A stretch of 64,000 nt of DNA from Parvibaculaceae bacterium PLY_AMNH_Bact1. Its GTDB lineage: Bacteria > Pseudomonadota > Alphaproteobacteria > Parvibaculales > Parvibaculaceae. Of this stretch, positions 16,643 to 25,725 are shown piece after piece. Under the pieces are notes generated by a model, which worked only from the letters and a program-made list of their open reading frames with translations, made no database searches and was not told the DNA's origin. The DNA lies in assembly GCA_032881465.1 (NCBI GenBank), contig CP126168.1:2728001-2792000 (forward strand), in the 5' to 3' direction. A program made the position numbers and the translations under genes. Numbering within the stretch: position 1 is the first letter of the stretch; each line of letters starts with the position of its first letter.

Positions 16643-17545
16643 TTAGGCTGGGTCTGTTCGTGACCCATAATGGGTGATTTCGCGCACACCGTCTGCAGCA
16701 ATCAGGTCTGGCAATATCCGGGCAAGGCGGCCCGCCCACTCAGCCTGGCCTTCCTCTGTATCGATCAGATCCTGCCTGATCTCCAGAAGCGCATGCGGCA
16801 ACCCCCTCTTTGTGCAATGCCGGTAAAGCGTGTCGCCTTTAAGAAACCCACCATAAGGCTCATTATCTCCAACGGTGAGTCCTTCCTGGTCCGCCAAAGC
16901 CCGCAATAAAGGCATCGCCAGGCGCGGGTCTTTATCCCAAAGCACACCTGCATGCCATTGTCGGGCCTTGCCCCGCCAAAACGGTGTGAAACTGTGGATT
17001 GAAACAATCACAGGCACATGGTCTTGAGCGAGCGCTGACTTTATCTGAGCATCAACAGCACTGTGATACGGCTCATGATAGTGCGCAATCCGGGATTGGA
17101 ACTCTTGCCGATTCCGGAAGAAGTCCACATCTGCGTTGGCGGGGACCACCGACCCATCAGACAGCTTCATCACAATCGTCGGGTCATCAGGCCCGCGGTT
17201 CAAATCCACCAAGAGCCGCGAAAATCGTCCAAGAATTGCGGGACAGTTCAGGTGAGACGCCAAAGCACGAACCACCTCAGCGCATCCAATGTCGTACGCA
17301 ATATGGCGATGAAATTCCGTCGCAGGGAGGCCCAGTGTGCCATGCTTCGACGGCAGCGCCGCTGATGCATGATCACAGAGGATCAAAATATCAGGATTGC
17401 CTTCTGCGTTAACCAGTTCAAAAGGTGATCCATCTACGGCTGAATCAAGTGGCGCTTTGCTGGTAGACTTGTGCGAACTCATATCGGGCATGGCCGGACT
17501 ATAATCGGACAAAACCGGGAATGCGACACCAGGCTTCATCTCCAT
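16643..17545 (-). CDS. N-formylglutamate amidohydrolase family protein (first copy)
   Basis: About 300 residues of the N-formylglutamate amidohydrolase fold. Visible blocks are ILCDHASAALP, AYDIGCAEVVRALA, LVDLNRGPDD and PVIVSIHSFTP. The His and acidic residues in these blocks form the zinc-dependent active site. Family members release formate and glutamate in histidine breakdown or act on other N-acyl amino acids. I chose the ATG at 17545 (GAGGTG eight bases upstream); other ATGs at 17491 and 17482 remain possible. It is divergent from the glycerate kinase gene, 39 bp away, and precedes ybdK. Confidence 0.8.
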   Translation of the reverse strand: MEMKPGVAFPVLSDYSPAMPDMSSHKSTSKAPLDSAVDGSPFELVNAEGNPDILILCDHASAALPSKHGTLGLPATEFHRHIAYDIGCAEVVRALASHLNCPAILGRFSRLLVDLNRGPDDPTIVMKLSDGSVVPANADVDFFRNRQEFQSRIAHYHEPYHSAVDAQIKSALAQDHVPVIVSIHSFTPFWRGKARQWHAGVLWDKDPRLAMPLLRALADQEGLTVGDNEPYGGFLKGDTLYRHCTKRGLPHALLEIRQDLIDTEEGQAEWAGRLARILPDLIAADGVREITHYGSRTDPA

Positions 17546-17584
17546 TGCCCACACCTCGCTTGCCAAGAAAGAGCACCGTTCAGA

Positions 17585-18871
17585 ATGACCCTTCATGAAG
17601 ACCCGAGAAGATTTCTGCTGAACCTGTTCGAGGCCGCCGTTCGGGCCGTTCAGCCAGCCGCGTGCCTGCGCAAACATTTACCCGCGCCACCTGAAGGACG
17701 CCTGGTCATTTTGGCAGCAGGTAAGGCAGCAGCAGCGATGGCGGCGGAGGCCGAAGCCTTCTACGAAGAAAGATGGCCCGGCACAGAAATCGAAGGCATT
17801 GCAATCACACGGTATGGCCACACAGTCCCGACAACCCACGTCGCTGTTCATGAGGCTGGACACCCATTTCCAGACGGTGCCGGCGAAAATGCCAGCCGCG
17901 GCATGCTCTCCCTCGCAAACTCACTGCGAGAAGAAGATTTAGCTGTCGTGCTCCTGTCGGGCGGTGCCTCAGCCCTCCTCTCCCTGCCACCCGTCGGCGT
18001 CAAGATTGAAGAAAAACAGAAGCTCACCCGCGCCCTGTTAGCAACAGGCGCCCCCATCGCAGACATTAACTGCGTGCGACGACATCTATCCTGCATCAAA
18101 GGTGGCAGATTGGCAGAAGCGATCCATCCAGCGCGCTCCATCACCCTTGCCATCTCTGATGTCGCTGGCAACGACCCGAGCGTTATAGCCTCCGGCCCGA
18201 CAATGCCTGCCCACACCACGGCACTCGATGCATTGCACATCATCGAACGGTTTCGGGTACCCATCGCCGAACCCATCATTGAATGCTTCAAACAAAACCA
18301 GCCCCTACCAGCGTACGATGCCCCGTGTTTTGAACGCGCCGAATTCAGGATCATCGCAACCGGGTCTCACGCATTAAGCGCTGCGGCCGCCCTGGCCCGG
18401 GAAGCCGGTTGCGAAGTATCTATCGTCGGCGACGAACTTGAGGCAAGCGCACTAGAACTGGCGACCTCCCACGCCCGCATGGCAAGGTCCCATACCAATC
18501 CAGGCGTTCCGCGGATCATCCTGTCCGGCGGCGAAGCAACGGTCGCGCTGGGAAAAGACCATGGCGCTGGAGGCCCCAACCAGGAATTTGCCCTGGCGCT
18601 CGCCCTGGAACTTCAGGGAGAGCGCAACGTCCACGCGCTGGCTTGCGATACGGACGGGATTGATGGGGGGTCAGGCGCTGCAAGTGATCCGGCAGGCGCC
18701 GTCATTTCATCAAGAACTCTGTCACGGGCAAAAAGACTGGGACTTGATGCCGAAATGGCCCTAGCAGACCACGATGCGGGCACCTTCTTTCAGACATTGG
18801 GAGATCTGATCACTACGGGCCCCACACTCACAAATGTAAACGACTTCAGAGCCATACTCGTCTCCGCGTGA
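17585..18871 (+). CDS. Glycerate 2-kinase (MOFRL/DUF4147 family)
   Basis: The 428-residue enzyme has the N-terminal DUF4147 domain (VILAAGKAAAAMA, VLLSGGASALLSLP, CVRRHLSCIKGGRLA, SDVAGNDPSVIASGPT) and a C-terminal MOFRL domain (GGEATVALGKDHGAGGPNQEFAL, then DTDGIDGGSGAA and GDLITTGPTLTNVNDFR). It should phosphorylate D-glycerate to 2-phosphoglycerate, feeding lower glycolysis; pyruvate kinase lies 0.8 kb away. Older annotation calls such proteins hydroxypyruvate reductase. The ATG at 17585 was chosen because upstream sequence overlaps the divergent promoter. Confidence 0.88.
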   Translation: MTLHEDPRRFLLNLFEAAVRAVQPAACLRKHLPAPPEGRLVILAAGKAAAAMAAEAEAFYEERWPGTEIEGIAITRYGHTVPTTHVAVHEAGHPFPDGAGENASRGMLSLANSLREEDLAVVLLSGGASALLSLPPVGVKIEEKQKLTRALLATGAPIADINCVRRHLSCIKGGRLAEAIHPARSITLAISDVAGNDPSVIASGPTMPAHTTALDALHIIERFRVPIAEPIIECFKQNQPLPAYDAPCFERAEFRIIATGSHALSAAAALAREAGCEVSIVGDELEASALELATSHARMARSHTNPGVPRIILSGGEATVALGKDHGAGGPNQEFALALALELQGERNVHALACDTDGIDGGSGAASDPAGAVISSRTLSRAKRLGLDAEMALADHDAGTFFQTLGDLITTGPTLTNVNDFRAILVSA

Positions 18872-18923
18872 GATGAATTGGGGGCCTAGAAGACATTTTC
18901 AACAGACACTCCTCACCCCGTCA

Positions 18924-19439
18924 TTACCGGTAGGCTGTCGCACCGCCTGCCATTGCGTCATGCCACATCAATTCGTGCTGCTCAGAATATAGCGGTGGCT
19001 TGTCATCAGCACTGCAATAGCGCAGGTCGAGCGTCTCATGCCCATCAACCGTCAGGTCACCACCAAGAGTTTCAACTTCGAAGAAGAATGAGATGTTCTG
19101 ACACTCGTCGCCATTGGGACATGTTTCAAAGAACTGGGTGTAGATCCCAACCAGGCGGGTTGGCGCCACATCCAAACCAGTCTCTTCCTTGATTTCCCGA
19201 ACAACAGTCTGAGCCGCAGACTCGCCAAGTTCCATAATTCCACCAGGAAACCCCCAAGCCTCTGTGTTACCCGACCGCCTTTGCAACAGAACACGACCTT
19301 GTTGATCCTTTATCCAGGCGCCTGCGGAGTTTACAAAAATGAGATCATTACCAACCTTCTCGCGGATCCACGGGATCCAACCTCCCTTATCAACGGACGG
19401 GGCAATAAGGCGCGGCTTCCCTGACAAATCCATGCTCAT
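18924..19439 (-). CDS. Nudix hydrolase
   Basis: The 171-residue protein has an intact Nudix box: Gly67, Glu73 and R81-E-x-x-E85-E86-x-G88 within GGIMELGESAAQTVVREIKE. These residues bind the metal that drives hydrolysis of a nucleoside diphosphate linked to X. The N-terminal WIPWIREKVGND block is seen in a subgroup acting on ADP-ribose-like or nucleotide substrates; exact substrate is unknown. It is monocistronic and converges with the glycerate kinase gene. Confidence 0.85.
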   Translation of the reverse strand: MSMDLSGKPRLIAPSVDKGGWIPWIREKVGNDLIFVNSAGAWIKDQQGRVLLQRRSGNTEAWGFPGGIMELGESAAQTVVREIKEETGLDVAPTRLVGIYTQFFETCPNGDECQNISFFFEVETLGGDLTVDGHETLDLRYCSADDKPPLYSEQHELMWHDAMAGGATAYR

Positions 19440-19714
19440 CTGCTATTCCTCCAAGCCACACCCCAAAAGCACGCCCGCGACGAGCGCTCATCTAGCTTAA
19501 GGTGATAGCAGCGCCAAAATACGGCGTTTTTACGAAGCCGACGTCGCGTTCTTAACAAGACATTGACGGCTCGCCGCTAGTCTGACGGAAACAGGCCTGT
19601 TTTAAATCCGTGACATTTGACCTTCAGGGTCAAGAAGCGCAAGAAGAAGGGACTATTCCCTATAGGTCACCGGAGAGGCCAATCTCGGTGGCTGAAGAAG
19701 GAGCGAAAGAAAAT

Positions 19715-21151
19715 ATGCGGCGCCGAAACGTCAAAATCATCGCTACACTTGGACCCGCCTCAAGCTCAGCGGAAATGATCCGCACACTTTTCGCGACAGG
19801 TGCAGACGTGTTCCGGCTCAACATGAGCCACCTGGATGCCGATGGCCTCCGAGAAGTCCACAGCACAGTACGCCGCGTTGAGGAAGAACTCGGGCGCCCG
19901 ATCGGCATTCTTGCAGACCTTCAAGGCCCCAAATTGCGCGTCGGCACCTTCGCAGATGACAGCGTAGATCTGAAATCAGGAAACAATTTTCGGATTGATC
20001 TGGATGAAACGCCCGGCGACGTGACCCGTGTCTGCGTTCCTCACCCGGAAATCTTTGCAGCCATCGAAGAAGGCAGCCAACTCTTACTAGACGATGGGCG
20101 CATCCGATTGCGTGTGAAGGAGGTCCAAAAGGACCACGCTACGACAGAAGTCACCATAGGAGGGAAGCTGTCCAATCGGAAGGGTGTCAACCTACCAGAC
20201 ACGCTTCTGCCGCTAACCGCTCTTACCGACAAAGACCGGCGGGATGCAGAACTCGCCCTGGAGTTGGGTGTGGACTGGCTGGCGCTTTCCTTCATCCAGC
20301 GGCCCGAAGACGTCGCTGAAGCCCGGAAGATTGCGCGAGGACGCGCCGCCATTATGGCCAAGATCGAAAAACCCCTCGCTCTCACACATCTGCAGGAAAT
20401 AGCGGATATTGCTGACGGCATGATGGTGGCTCGTGGCGATCTTGGTGTGGAACTTCCCATCGAACAAGTGCCAGGCTGGCAAAAACAAATCACCCGTCTT
20501 TGCCGCAGAAACGGCAAACCAGTTGTGGTCGCCACACAGATGCTGGAATCCATGATCTCATCTCCGTTGCCAACACGTGCGGAAGTCTCTGACGTGGCCA
20601 CCGCCGTGTTTGAAGGCGCTGACGCCGTAATGCTGTCTGCGGAATCCGCTGCCGGTGAATTCCCGGGCGAGGCAGTCGAGATGATGAACCGGATCGGCGC
20701 TCAGGTGGAATCCGACCCCACCTATCCAAGCATCATGTACGCCCGCGAGACGCAGCCCGAGGCAACAGGAGCTGATGCCATCAGTGCAGCAGCTCATTCG
20801 GTTGCCAACACACTGAATGCTGCAGCCATCGTCTGCTGGACGAATTCCGGCTCAACGGGCTTGCGCGCAGCAAGAGAACGCCCTCAGCTTCCGATCGTGG
20901 TCCTAACCCCGATTGTGGAAACAGCACGGCGGCTGGCTCTGGTGTGGGGCGTTCACTGCGTATTGACCGAAGACGCAAAGGACCTGGACGATATGGTCGA
21001 CCGCGCCAGCAACATTGCCTTTAAAGAGGGCTTTGCTCAGCCAGGCCAACGCATTGTTGTCATGGCCGGTGTACCACTGGGGACCCCGGGGGCAACCAAC
21101 ATGCTCCGCGTCGCCTATGTTGGCTCATCTGCTGCGGCAATTCCCGAGTAA
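19715..21151 (+). CDS. pyk: Pyruvate kinase
   Basis: The 478-residue enzyme shows the full set of pyruvate-kinase blocks: KIIATLGPASS, FRLNMSH, ILADLQGPKLRVG, the active-site segment IMAKIEKPLALTHL, GDLGVELP and TRAEVSDVATAVFEGADAVM. The C-terminal allosteric domain is also present (CWTNSGSTGLRAARERP). It converts phosphoenolpyruvate and ADP to pyruvate and ATP. The ATG at 19715 gives the standard N-terminus and has AAGGAG upstream; a GTG at 19610 would add 35 atypical residues. Confidence 0.95.
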   Translation: MRRRNVKIIATLGPASSSAEMIRTLFATGADVFRLNMSHLDADGLREVHSTVRRVEEELGRPIGILADLQGPKLRVGTFADDSVDLKSGNNFRIDLDETPGDVTRVCVPHPEIFAAIEEGSQLLLDDGRIRLRVKEVQKDHATTEVTIGGKLSNRKGVNLPDTLLPLTALTDKDRRDAELALELGVDWLALSFIQRPEDVAEARKIARGRAAIMAKIEKPLALTHLQEIADIADGMMVARGDLGVELPIEQVPGWQKQITRLCRRNGKPVVVATQMLESMISSPLPTRAEVSDVATAVFEGADAVMLSAESAAGEFPGEAVEMMNRIGAQVESDPTYPSIMYARETQPEATGADAISAAAHSVANTLNAAAIVCWTNSGSTGLRAARERPQLPIVVLTPIVETARRLALVWGVHCVLTEDAKDLDDMVDRASNIAFKEGFAQPGQRIVVMAGVPLGTPGATNMLRVAYVGSSAAAIPE

Positions 21152-21158
21152 GTCTGCG

Positions 21159-22163
21159 TCAAGCTACGGCAGCTTTTTGTGCGTCACTTTGTGGTGGATA
21201 CACATGGGTACCTGCAGCAGGTACTGTACCACTTGCAAGACGCTCAAGCGCATCAATGACAATATCAGGCCGCACATGATGGGGCATATGTCCCACGCCC
21301 TGAAGTTTGATGAGCTCTGAGCCTGAAATCTGCTCATGCAGTGCATAGGAGTGAAGTTTCGCCATCACTGTCTGATCGCGATTGCCGGTAACAATGATCG
21401 TCGGAACAGTGATCTCGTCATACTTCGTCGACTGCCGCGCGAGGTGCGTCCGAAGGTTTGACGTATCAACACTATTGTTCCGAAAATGGGCGGGTCGAAA
21501 CAATAGAGACAGGCCAAGCGCCTCCTCATACCCCTCCGGTGCACTGTCAGGTGTAAATGTAGACTGCACACCAGCAGTCGCTAGGAGACGCCCAAAGGGC
21601 AGTACGACCAGCCAAAGAAAGATTGAGCCAAGGACCGGCTTGGCAAGCACACGGTGATACCAGGAAACAGGCCCTTTCCAGGGATGGGTGGCACCGGCAA
21701 GCACCAAAAGGCCGGACATAGCGGTTGCAAATTGCAGAGCATAGGCCGTCGCCACAGCCCCACCCCAGGAATGGCCAAGCACGACAGGCCGTTCAACACC
21801 AATTTTTTTCAAGGCAGCATGGATCAACGCTGCCTGCCTTGAAGGATCATGCGCATCAGGCGAATCCGGACGGGCACTCCAGCCATGGCCAGGCCTGTCA
21901 AACGCCAGCACGCGATGGGATTTCGCGAGTTCAGGAAGAATACTCGCTTCAAAGTCGCGCAAATTTCCGCTTGCACCGTGAATGAGAACGATGGGGGCTT
22001 TGTCCTCAGTCGCCAAGTCACCGGGCCCTACATCCACATAGTGCAAATCCACACCATCGACTGTCACCAAGTGCCCGTGCCGCCCGAAGCGGCGTTCCGC
22101 ACGCCAAACATTGACCCACGCAAACGCAATGACGGCAAGAACCGCAATCAATATCCAATTCAA
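21159..22163 (-). CDS. Membrane-anchored alpha/beta hydrolase
   Basis: The 334-residue protein starts with one hydrophobic helix (WILIAVLAVIAFAWVNVW), probably an inner-membrane anchor. The hydrolase domain has IVLIHGASGNLRDF, LAFDRPGHGWSARP, the nucleophile elbow VLGHSWGGAVA, and a late His in GVGHMPHHV. Together they indicate a serine hydrolase of the epoxide-hydrolase/haloperoxidase branch; substrate unknown. It follows a TPR-protein gene by 3 bp and is likely cotranscribed and partnered with it. Confidence 0.82.
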   Translation of the reverse strand: MNWILIAVLAVIAFAWVNVWRAERRFGRHGHLVTVDGVDLHYVDVGPGDLATEDKAPIVLIHGASGNLRDFEASILPELAKSHRVLAFDRPGHGWSARPDSPDAHDPSRQAALIHAALKKIGVERPVVLGHSWGGAVATAYALQFATAMSGLLVLAGATHPWKGPVSWYHRVLAKPVLGSIFLWLVVLPFGRLLATAGVQSTFTPDSAPEGYEEALGLSLLFRPAHFRNNSVDTSNLRTHLARQSTKYDEITVPTIIVTGNRDQTVMAKLHSYALHEQISGSELIKLQGVGHMPHHVRPDIVIDALERLASGTVPAAGTHVYPPQSDAQKAAVA

Positions 22164-22166
22164 CTG

Positions 22167-22772
22167 TTAGATTCCCCGGCCTTCTATTTCCACAGTCAAC
22201 CGGCTCTCTGCCTCACCGGCACCTTCAAGGTAAGGATAGACCGCAAGCACTCGGCGATAAGCGTCTAGCGCACCTTCCTTGTCACCCAAATCTTCCAGGA
22301 CCAATGCAAGACCAGCAATCGCACCAAAATGACGGGGCTCAAGAGCCAGCGTTGTCTCGAGATCCCCCAGCGCACTTGCATAATCATCGCGTAGAAAATG
22401 AACCGTCGCCCGCTTGTTCCAGCCTTCTGAATAGCCCGGCGCAAGATCGACAACTTCATCCAGGAAGGTCAGCGAATTGTCGTAGTCACCAGCAGCAAGC
22501 GCCTCAAGTGCACGGTCCATCAGCAGATCAACACTGATGCTCCCAGAGCGGTTCCAGACATCCCAGATCAGGTCCTCTATGACCTTGGCGTCTTCCGGTG
22601 TCTTTGATTGCGCCAATTGACTGAACAAACGGTCAAGCTGAACAGACGCCGCACTCGGCGGTGCCATTTCTGGCTCAGAGACAGTCGGCGCCTCGTCCGC
22701 CTGCGCCAAAGACGCAAGGGCTGATGTCGTCAGTCCAATGAGTAAGAAAAAGGATGCGCGTCTGAATTCCAT
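22167..22772 (-). CDS. Periplasmic TPR-repeat protein
   Basis: The 201-residue precursor has a signal peptide (MEFRRASFFLLIGLTTSALASLAQA), then at least three tetratricopeptide repeats from residue 90 (ALAAGDYDNSLTFLDEVVDLAPGY, RDDYASALGDLETTLALEPR, DKEGALDAYRRVLAVYP). TPR proteins act as scaffolds. The ATG at 22772 yields a clean signal peptide; a TTG at 22793 is possible but less likely. It is 3 bp upstream of the membrane-anchored hydrolase gene. Confidence 0.8.
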   Translation of the reverse strand: MEFRRASFFLLIGLTTSALASLAQADEAPTVSEPEMAPPSAASVQLDRLFSQLAQSKTPEDAKVIEDLIWDVWNRSGSISVDLLMDRALEALAAGDYDNSLTFLDEVVDLAPGYSEGWNKRATVHFLRDDYASALGDLETTLALEPRHFGAIAGLALVLEDLGDKEGALDAYRRVLAVYPYLEGAGEAESRLTVEIEGRGI

Positions 22773-22834
22773 ACTCTCGAAGATAGAGTTCAAGACAAAT
22801 TCCGCAAGCGCTCAACATCACACTTTCGCGAGGC

Positions 22835-23890
22835 CTATGCGTTCAAATCCTCACGCACGCACCCATCAAATGTCGTGATGTAATCAGGCCCAAGAAGCGT
22901 TGAGGGCGTTTGAAAACCGGGCTTACCCTCACCTGCCAGCACCCGTTCAACAATATCCAGACCGGTTTGGATAGTCAGCGAATAGCCTTCTGGAGTTCGA
23001 AGATGCGACACAACCTTCTCCCCGGCTTCGTTGGTTGCCTCTCCAATCAGAATACTAGAGCCGGCGGCACGTTCCTGTTCTGTCGGCCCGTCAGGTTCGG
23101 CATCAATCTTTGCTTTGAGCCGTCGTTGCATAAACCCTCGGCTCAAGATGAAACGCATAAAGCCGCCCATGTTTGCCATCTGCTGCAGTTGCGGGCTTGC
23201 CTCAAAATAAACCGTGATATTGGGAATACCGGTCGAGTGGTAGGCCGTAGAGACATCCCCCCAGCCCACACCGACCGACGGCTTGTTGCCATCACCAAAA
23301 TTTATCTCGCGTTGCGGCGCCGTCCCCAGCGAAACGATCCGGCCCTCCCGGCGCACACGAGTGCCAGCACCGATGCTCTCAATCATTGTCTTAGATGTAC
23401 CCCGCGATGCCGTTCCGATCCCGGAAATACCAAGCACCAGATCCGTCGCATCCGGCATCCGGCGCTTCATATGCGCTGCCAGACAATCGCTTGGCACCAC
23501 GTCAAAGCCGACGCCAGGCATAATCATGATACCAGCTTCTTTTGCCGCCTCATCCCGGCGTGCGCAGGCTTCGAAGACACTTATCTCGCCGGTAATGTCC
23601 AGATAATGGGTCCCTGTCCGAAGACACGCATCAACCATCGGCTTCGACGTAGCTGAAAAAGGCCCCGCCGCATGCAGAACGACATCGACATCGTCAAGCG
23701 CTTCATCAAGAGCTTTACGGTCTGAAAGATCAAAAGCACGAAATTCCGCCCCATATTGGTTCGCGAGACTTTTAAGTTTTGCTTCGCTTCGCCCGGCAAT
23801 AATCGGAGACAAGCCCTTGTCGCGAGCTAAGCGCGCCAACAGTCTGCCGGTATACCCCGTTGCCCCGTAGATCATGAACCGGTCAGTCAT
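22835..23890 (-). CDS. Saccharopine-dehydrogenase-like NAD(P)-binding protein
   Basis: The 351-residue protein opens with a Rossmann fold, MIYGATGYTGRLLARLARDK, and continues ...VVLHAAGPFSATSKPMVDACL...HYLDITGE, the pattern of saccharopine dehydrogenase NADP-binding-domain proteins. This group includes trans-acting enoyl reductases of polyketide and lipid synthesis and many uncharacterised reductases. No lysine-pathway genes are nearby, so a lipid or polyketide reductase role is more likely. The ATG at 23890 is preceded by AGGTGGG. Confidence 0.75.
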   Translation of the reverse strand: MTDRFMIYGATGYTGRLLARLARDKGLSPIIAGRSEAKLKSLANQYGAEFRAFDLSDRKALDEALDDVDVVLHAAGPFSATSKPMVDACLRTGTHYLDITGEISVFEACARRDEAAKEAGIMIMPGVGFDVVPSDCLAAHMKRRMPDATDLVLGISGIGTASRGTSKTMIESIGAGTRVRREGRIVSLGTAPQREINFGDGNKPSVGVGWGDVSTAYHSTGIPNITVYFEASPQLQQMANMGGFMRFILSRGFMQRRLKAKIDAEPDGPTEQERAAGSSILIGEATNEAGEKVVSHLRTPEGYSLTIQTGLDIVERVLAGEGKPGFQTPSTLLGPDYITTFDGCVREDLNA

Positions 23891-23938
23891 CCCACCTGTT
23901 CTCTCTGCTATCATGGTCTGGACATATACTCTTGACCA

Positions 23939-24565
23939 TCAACGGTTCTGAAGCAACCCAAGGCCTTCCAACTCATCCCTAAGTGCTTTCGCATTGGTAA
24001 ACCGAATACCATGCAATCCCAATCGATCTGCGGTCGCAATGTTTTCACTCAAATCGTCAACAAAGACGGCTTGCTCTGGCTGTAAGCCAAACTGCTTAAG
24101 CGCATGGTCGTATATGTCCTCATTGGGCTTATGCATCTGCACCTGGCCTGAGACGACAATATCGACGAAATGCTCCAAAAAATCGTAGGCCTTCGGCACG
24201 TCTGCTGGTGGACGTGGAGGCCAGGTTTGGTGAGGCCAGTTGGTGAGACCGTAGAGCGGCACGCCTGCCTCAACCAAGTCATGCAGCACGTCGACCGTCT
24301 CAGTAAGCGGCCCCCGCACAAACTCGTGCCAGCGATGCTCAAACACGTCAATCAAATGAGCCATCTCAGGTTCTTGGCTCTTCAGCGGCGCCAAAGCATC
24401 AGTGAACGAGTCGAGGGAGTCGTGTGCGGTATGATGCATGCGGGGAAACAGGCCCGTGAAGAACATTAGCCGTTCCTGATCGTCGGCAAAATGATGCTGG
24501 TAGACCGCTTGTGGGTTCCAATCGATCAGCACATTGCCCATGTCAAAAATCACTGCATCACGCAT
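23939..24565 (-). CDS. HAD-superfamily hydrolase, second of a tandem pair
   Basis: The 208-residue protein starts AVIFDMGNVLIDW, with D8 as the phosphate-accepting Asp of motif I. Motif II is in GLTNW, and the C-terminal acidic motif in FVDDLSENIATADRLGLHGI. Cap segment layout resembles 2-haloacid dehalogenase or phosphoglycolate-type HADs. Its ATG overlaps the stop of the upstream HAD gene by one base (TGATG), so translation is coupled. The two proteins are paralogues. Substrate unknown; sugar-phosphate or nucleotide phosphatase is typical. Confidence 0.85.
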   Translation of the reverse strand: MRDAVIFDMGNVLIDWNPQAVYQHHFADDQERLMFFTGLFPRMHHTAHDSLDSFTDALAPLKSQEPEMAHLIDVFEHRWHEFVRGPLTETVDVLHDLVEAGVPLYGLTNWPHQTWPPRPPADVPKAYDFLEHFVDIVVSGQVQMHKPNEDIYDHALKQFGLQPEQAVFVDDLSENIATADRLGLHGIRFTNAKALRDELEGLGLLQNR

Positions 24566-25182
24566 CAAGAAGCTCCAAACACGCCAAGTTCCTCAAGATG
24601 GGCTTCCAATCCAACAGCATTCTTGAAGTGATGTGAGATAAGGCCGAGCTCGCCTGCCGCTTCTGCATTCATAAGCGAGTCATCTGCATAAAGCGTTCGG
24701 GCAGGGTCGGTTCCCATACGCTCAACCGCGAGTCGATAGATCTCCAGGTCAGGCTTGCAGACCTTCTCATCCCCCGAGACCACGACGGTCTTAAGTCTTG
24801 CGACAGGTGGAAAAGCTTCTGTGAGCATTGGGTAGACTGATGAAGGCATATTGGTGAGACCATGAAACTCCAGGCCTGCGCTCTCAGCCCGGTCCATGAG
24901 TGTACTCACACCGTCCACTTCGCCCGGTGACATCTCAAGATAGCGAGCGCCCCAAAGGTCAATGAGCTCTGCATGCTCGGGATGCGCCTCCTTAAGGGGC
25001 ACCGCATTTTCTTCAAAAGAGATTCCCTCGTCATGCGCGGCATGCCACTCCAAGGTGCACACGTCTCTCAGGAAGCGCTCCACCGCCTCATCGTCGGGCA
25101 AGAGCTTGCGATAGAGATGCCGTGGATCCCATTGAACCAACACATTGCCTACATCGAATAGAATGGCATCAATCATCGCCAT
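24565..25182 (-). CDS. HAD-superfamily hydrolase, first of a tandem pair
   Basis: About 205 residues, beginning MAMIDAILFDVGNVLVQWD with motif I Asp at residue 10. GLTNM marks motif II and LYADDSLMNAEAAGELGLISH the C-terminal acidic motif. It is a close paralogue of the gene that overlaps its stop codon. I used the ATG at 25182; a frame extending to 25233 would run toward the rpmJ terminator and is less likely. Function beyond phosphatase or dehalogenase activity cannot be assigned. Confidence 0.83.
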   Translation of the reverse strand: MAMIDAILFDVGNVLVQWDPRHLYRKLLPDDEAVERFLRDVCTLEWHAAHDEGISFEENAVPLKEAHPEHAELIDLWGARYLEMSPGEVDGVSTLMDRAESAGLEFHGLTNMPSSVYPMLTEAFPPVARLKTVVVSGDEKVCKPDLEIYRLAVERMGTDPARTLYADDSLMNAEAAGELGLISHHFKNAVGLEAHLEELGVFGAS

Positions 25183-25211
25183 GAAGCCGGACCCCACACT
25201 TGAAAAAAGAC

Positions 25212-25243
25212 ATAAGAAAAGACCGTCTCCCAAAGGAGCGGCC
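25212..25243 (-). terminator. Rho-independent terminator of rpmJ
   Basis: On the minus strand GGCCGCTCC and GGAGACGGTC form a nine-pair stem with one bulged base and a TTTG loop, followed by TTTTCTT. It lies about 80 bp downstream of the rpmJ stop and upstream of the HAD pair. Confidence 0.7.
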
Positions 25244-25322
25244 TCTCAAAACTAATGTCCGTCTTAGATCAAATTAAGGCGCAAAACCTGTCTCAGGCAG
25301 GATACCCCCACCGAAGACCAGC

Positions 25323-25448
25323 TTAGCCTTGACGCGCTTTGAAGCGGCGATTGGTCTTGTTGATAACGTAAACGCGACCTTTGCGACGGACCAAACGGTT
25401 GTCCCGATGGCGATCCCGAAGTGATTTCAAAGAGTTACGGACTTTCAT
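25323..25448 (-). CDS. rpmJ: 50S ribosomal protein L36, cysteine-free form
   Basis: The reverse strand encodes 41 residues starting [18 protein letters not shown] and ending RRFKARQG. This is ribosomal protein L36 of the type without the zinc-binding Cys/His set of classical L36. It is the usual form in Alphaproteobacteria. It sits in the large subunit near the peptidyl-transferase region. The gene is monocistronic with a terminator. Confidence 0.96.
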   Translation of the reverse strand: MKVRNSLKSLRDRHRDNRLVRRKGRVYVINKTNRRFKARQG

Positions 25449-25725
25449 GTGGCTCTACCTTGGGCTCGGACGGGATAAGCGGGTGCCTTGCGGCCCCGGA
25501 CATATCACCGGTAAATGTCTGAAATTTGGCCGGAAACTAAGCCTCGAAAGCGTCCCTGTCAACCGCACATTGGCAGACCTTTGCCTCAATCAACCATGAA
25601 CCTTTGGATCACTTTACAAGGACCCGTCCAGGTCATAGGACTGAGCCCAACCGAAAATGACGCTGGCGCCACTTTTACCCCCTAAAAGGCGAGCTATTTG
25701 CCCAGCACAACTCAAGAGATCACCC

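Noticed and set aside
20041-20601. 186-codon frame opposite pyruvate kinase
   Set aside because: Ser/Arg-rich reverse reading of a certain gene.
22910-23656. Long plus-strand open frame opposite the saccharopine-dehydrogenase-like gene
   Set aside because: It is antisense to a gene with clear motifs, has no recognisable domain and no ribosome-binding site; high GC favours such shadows.
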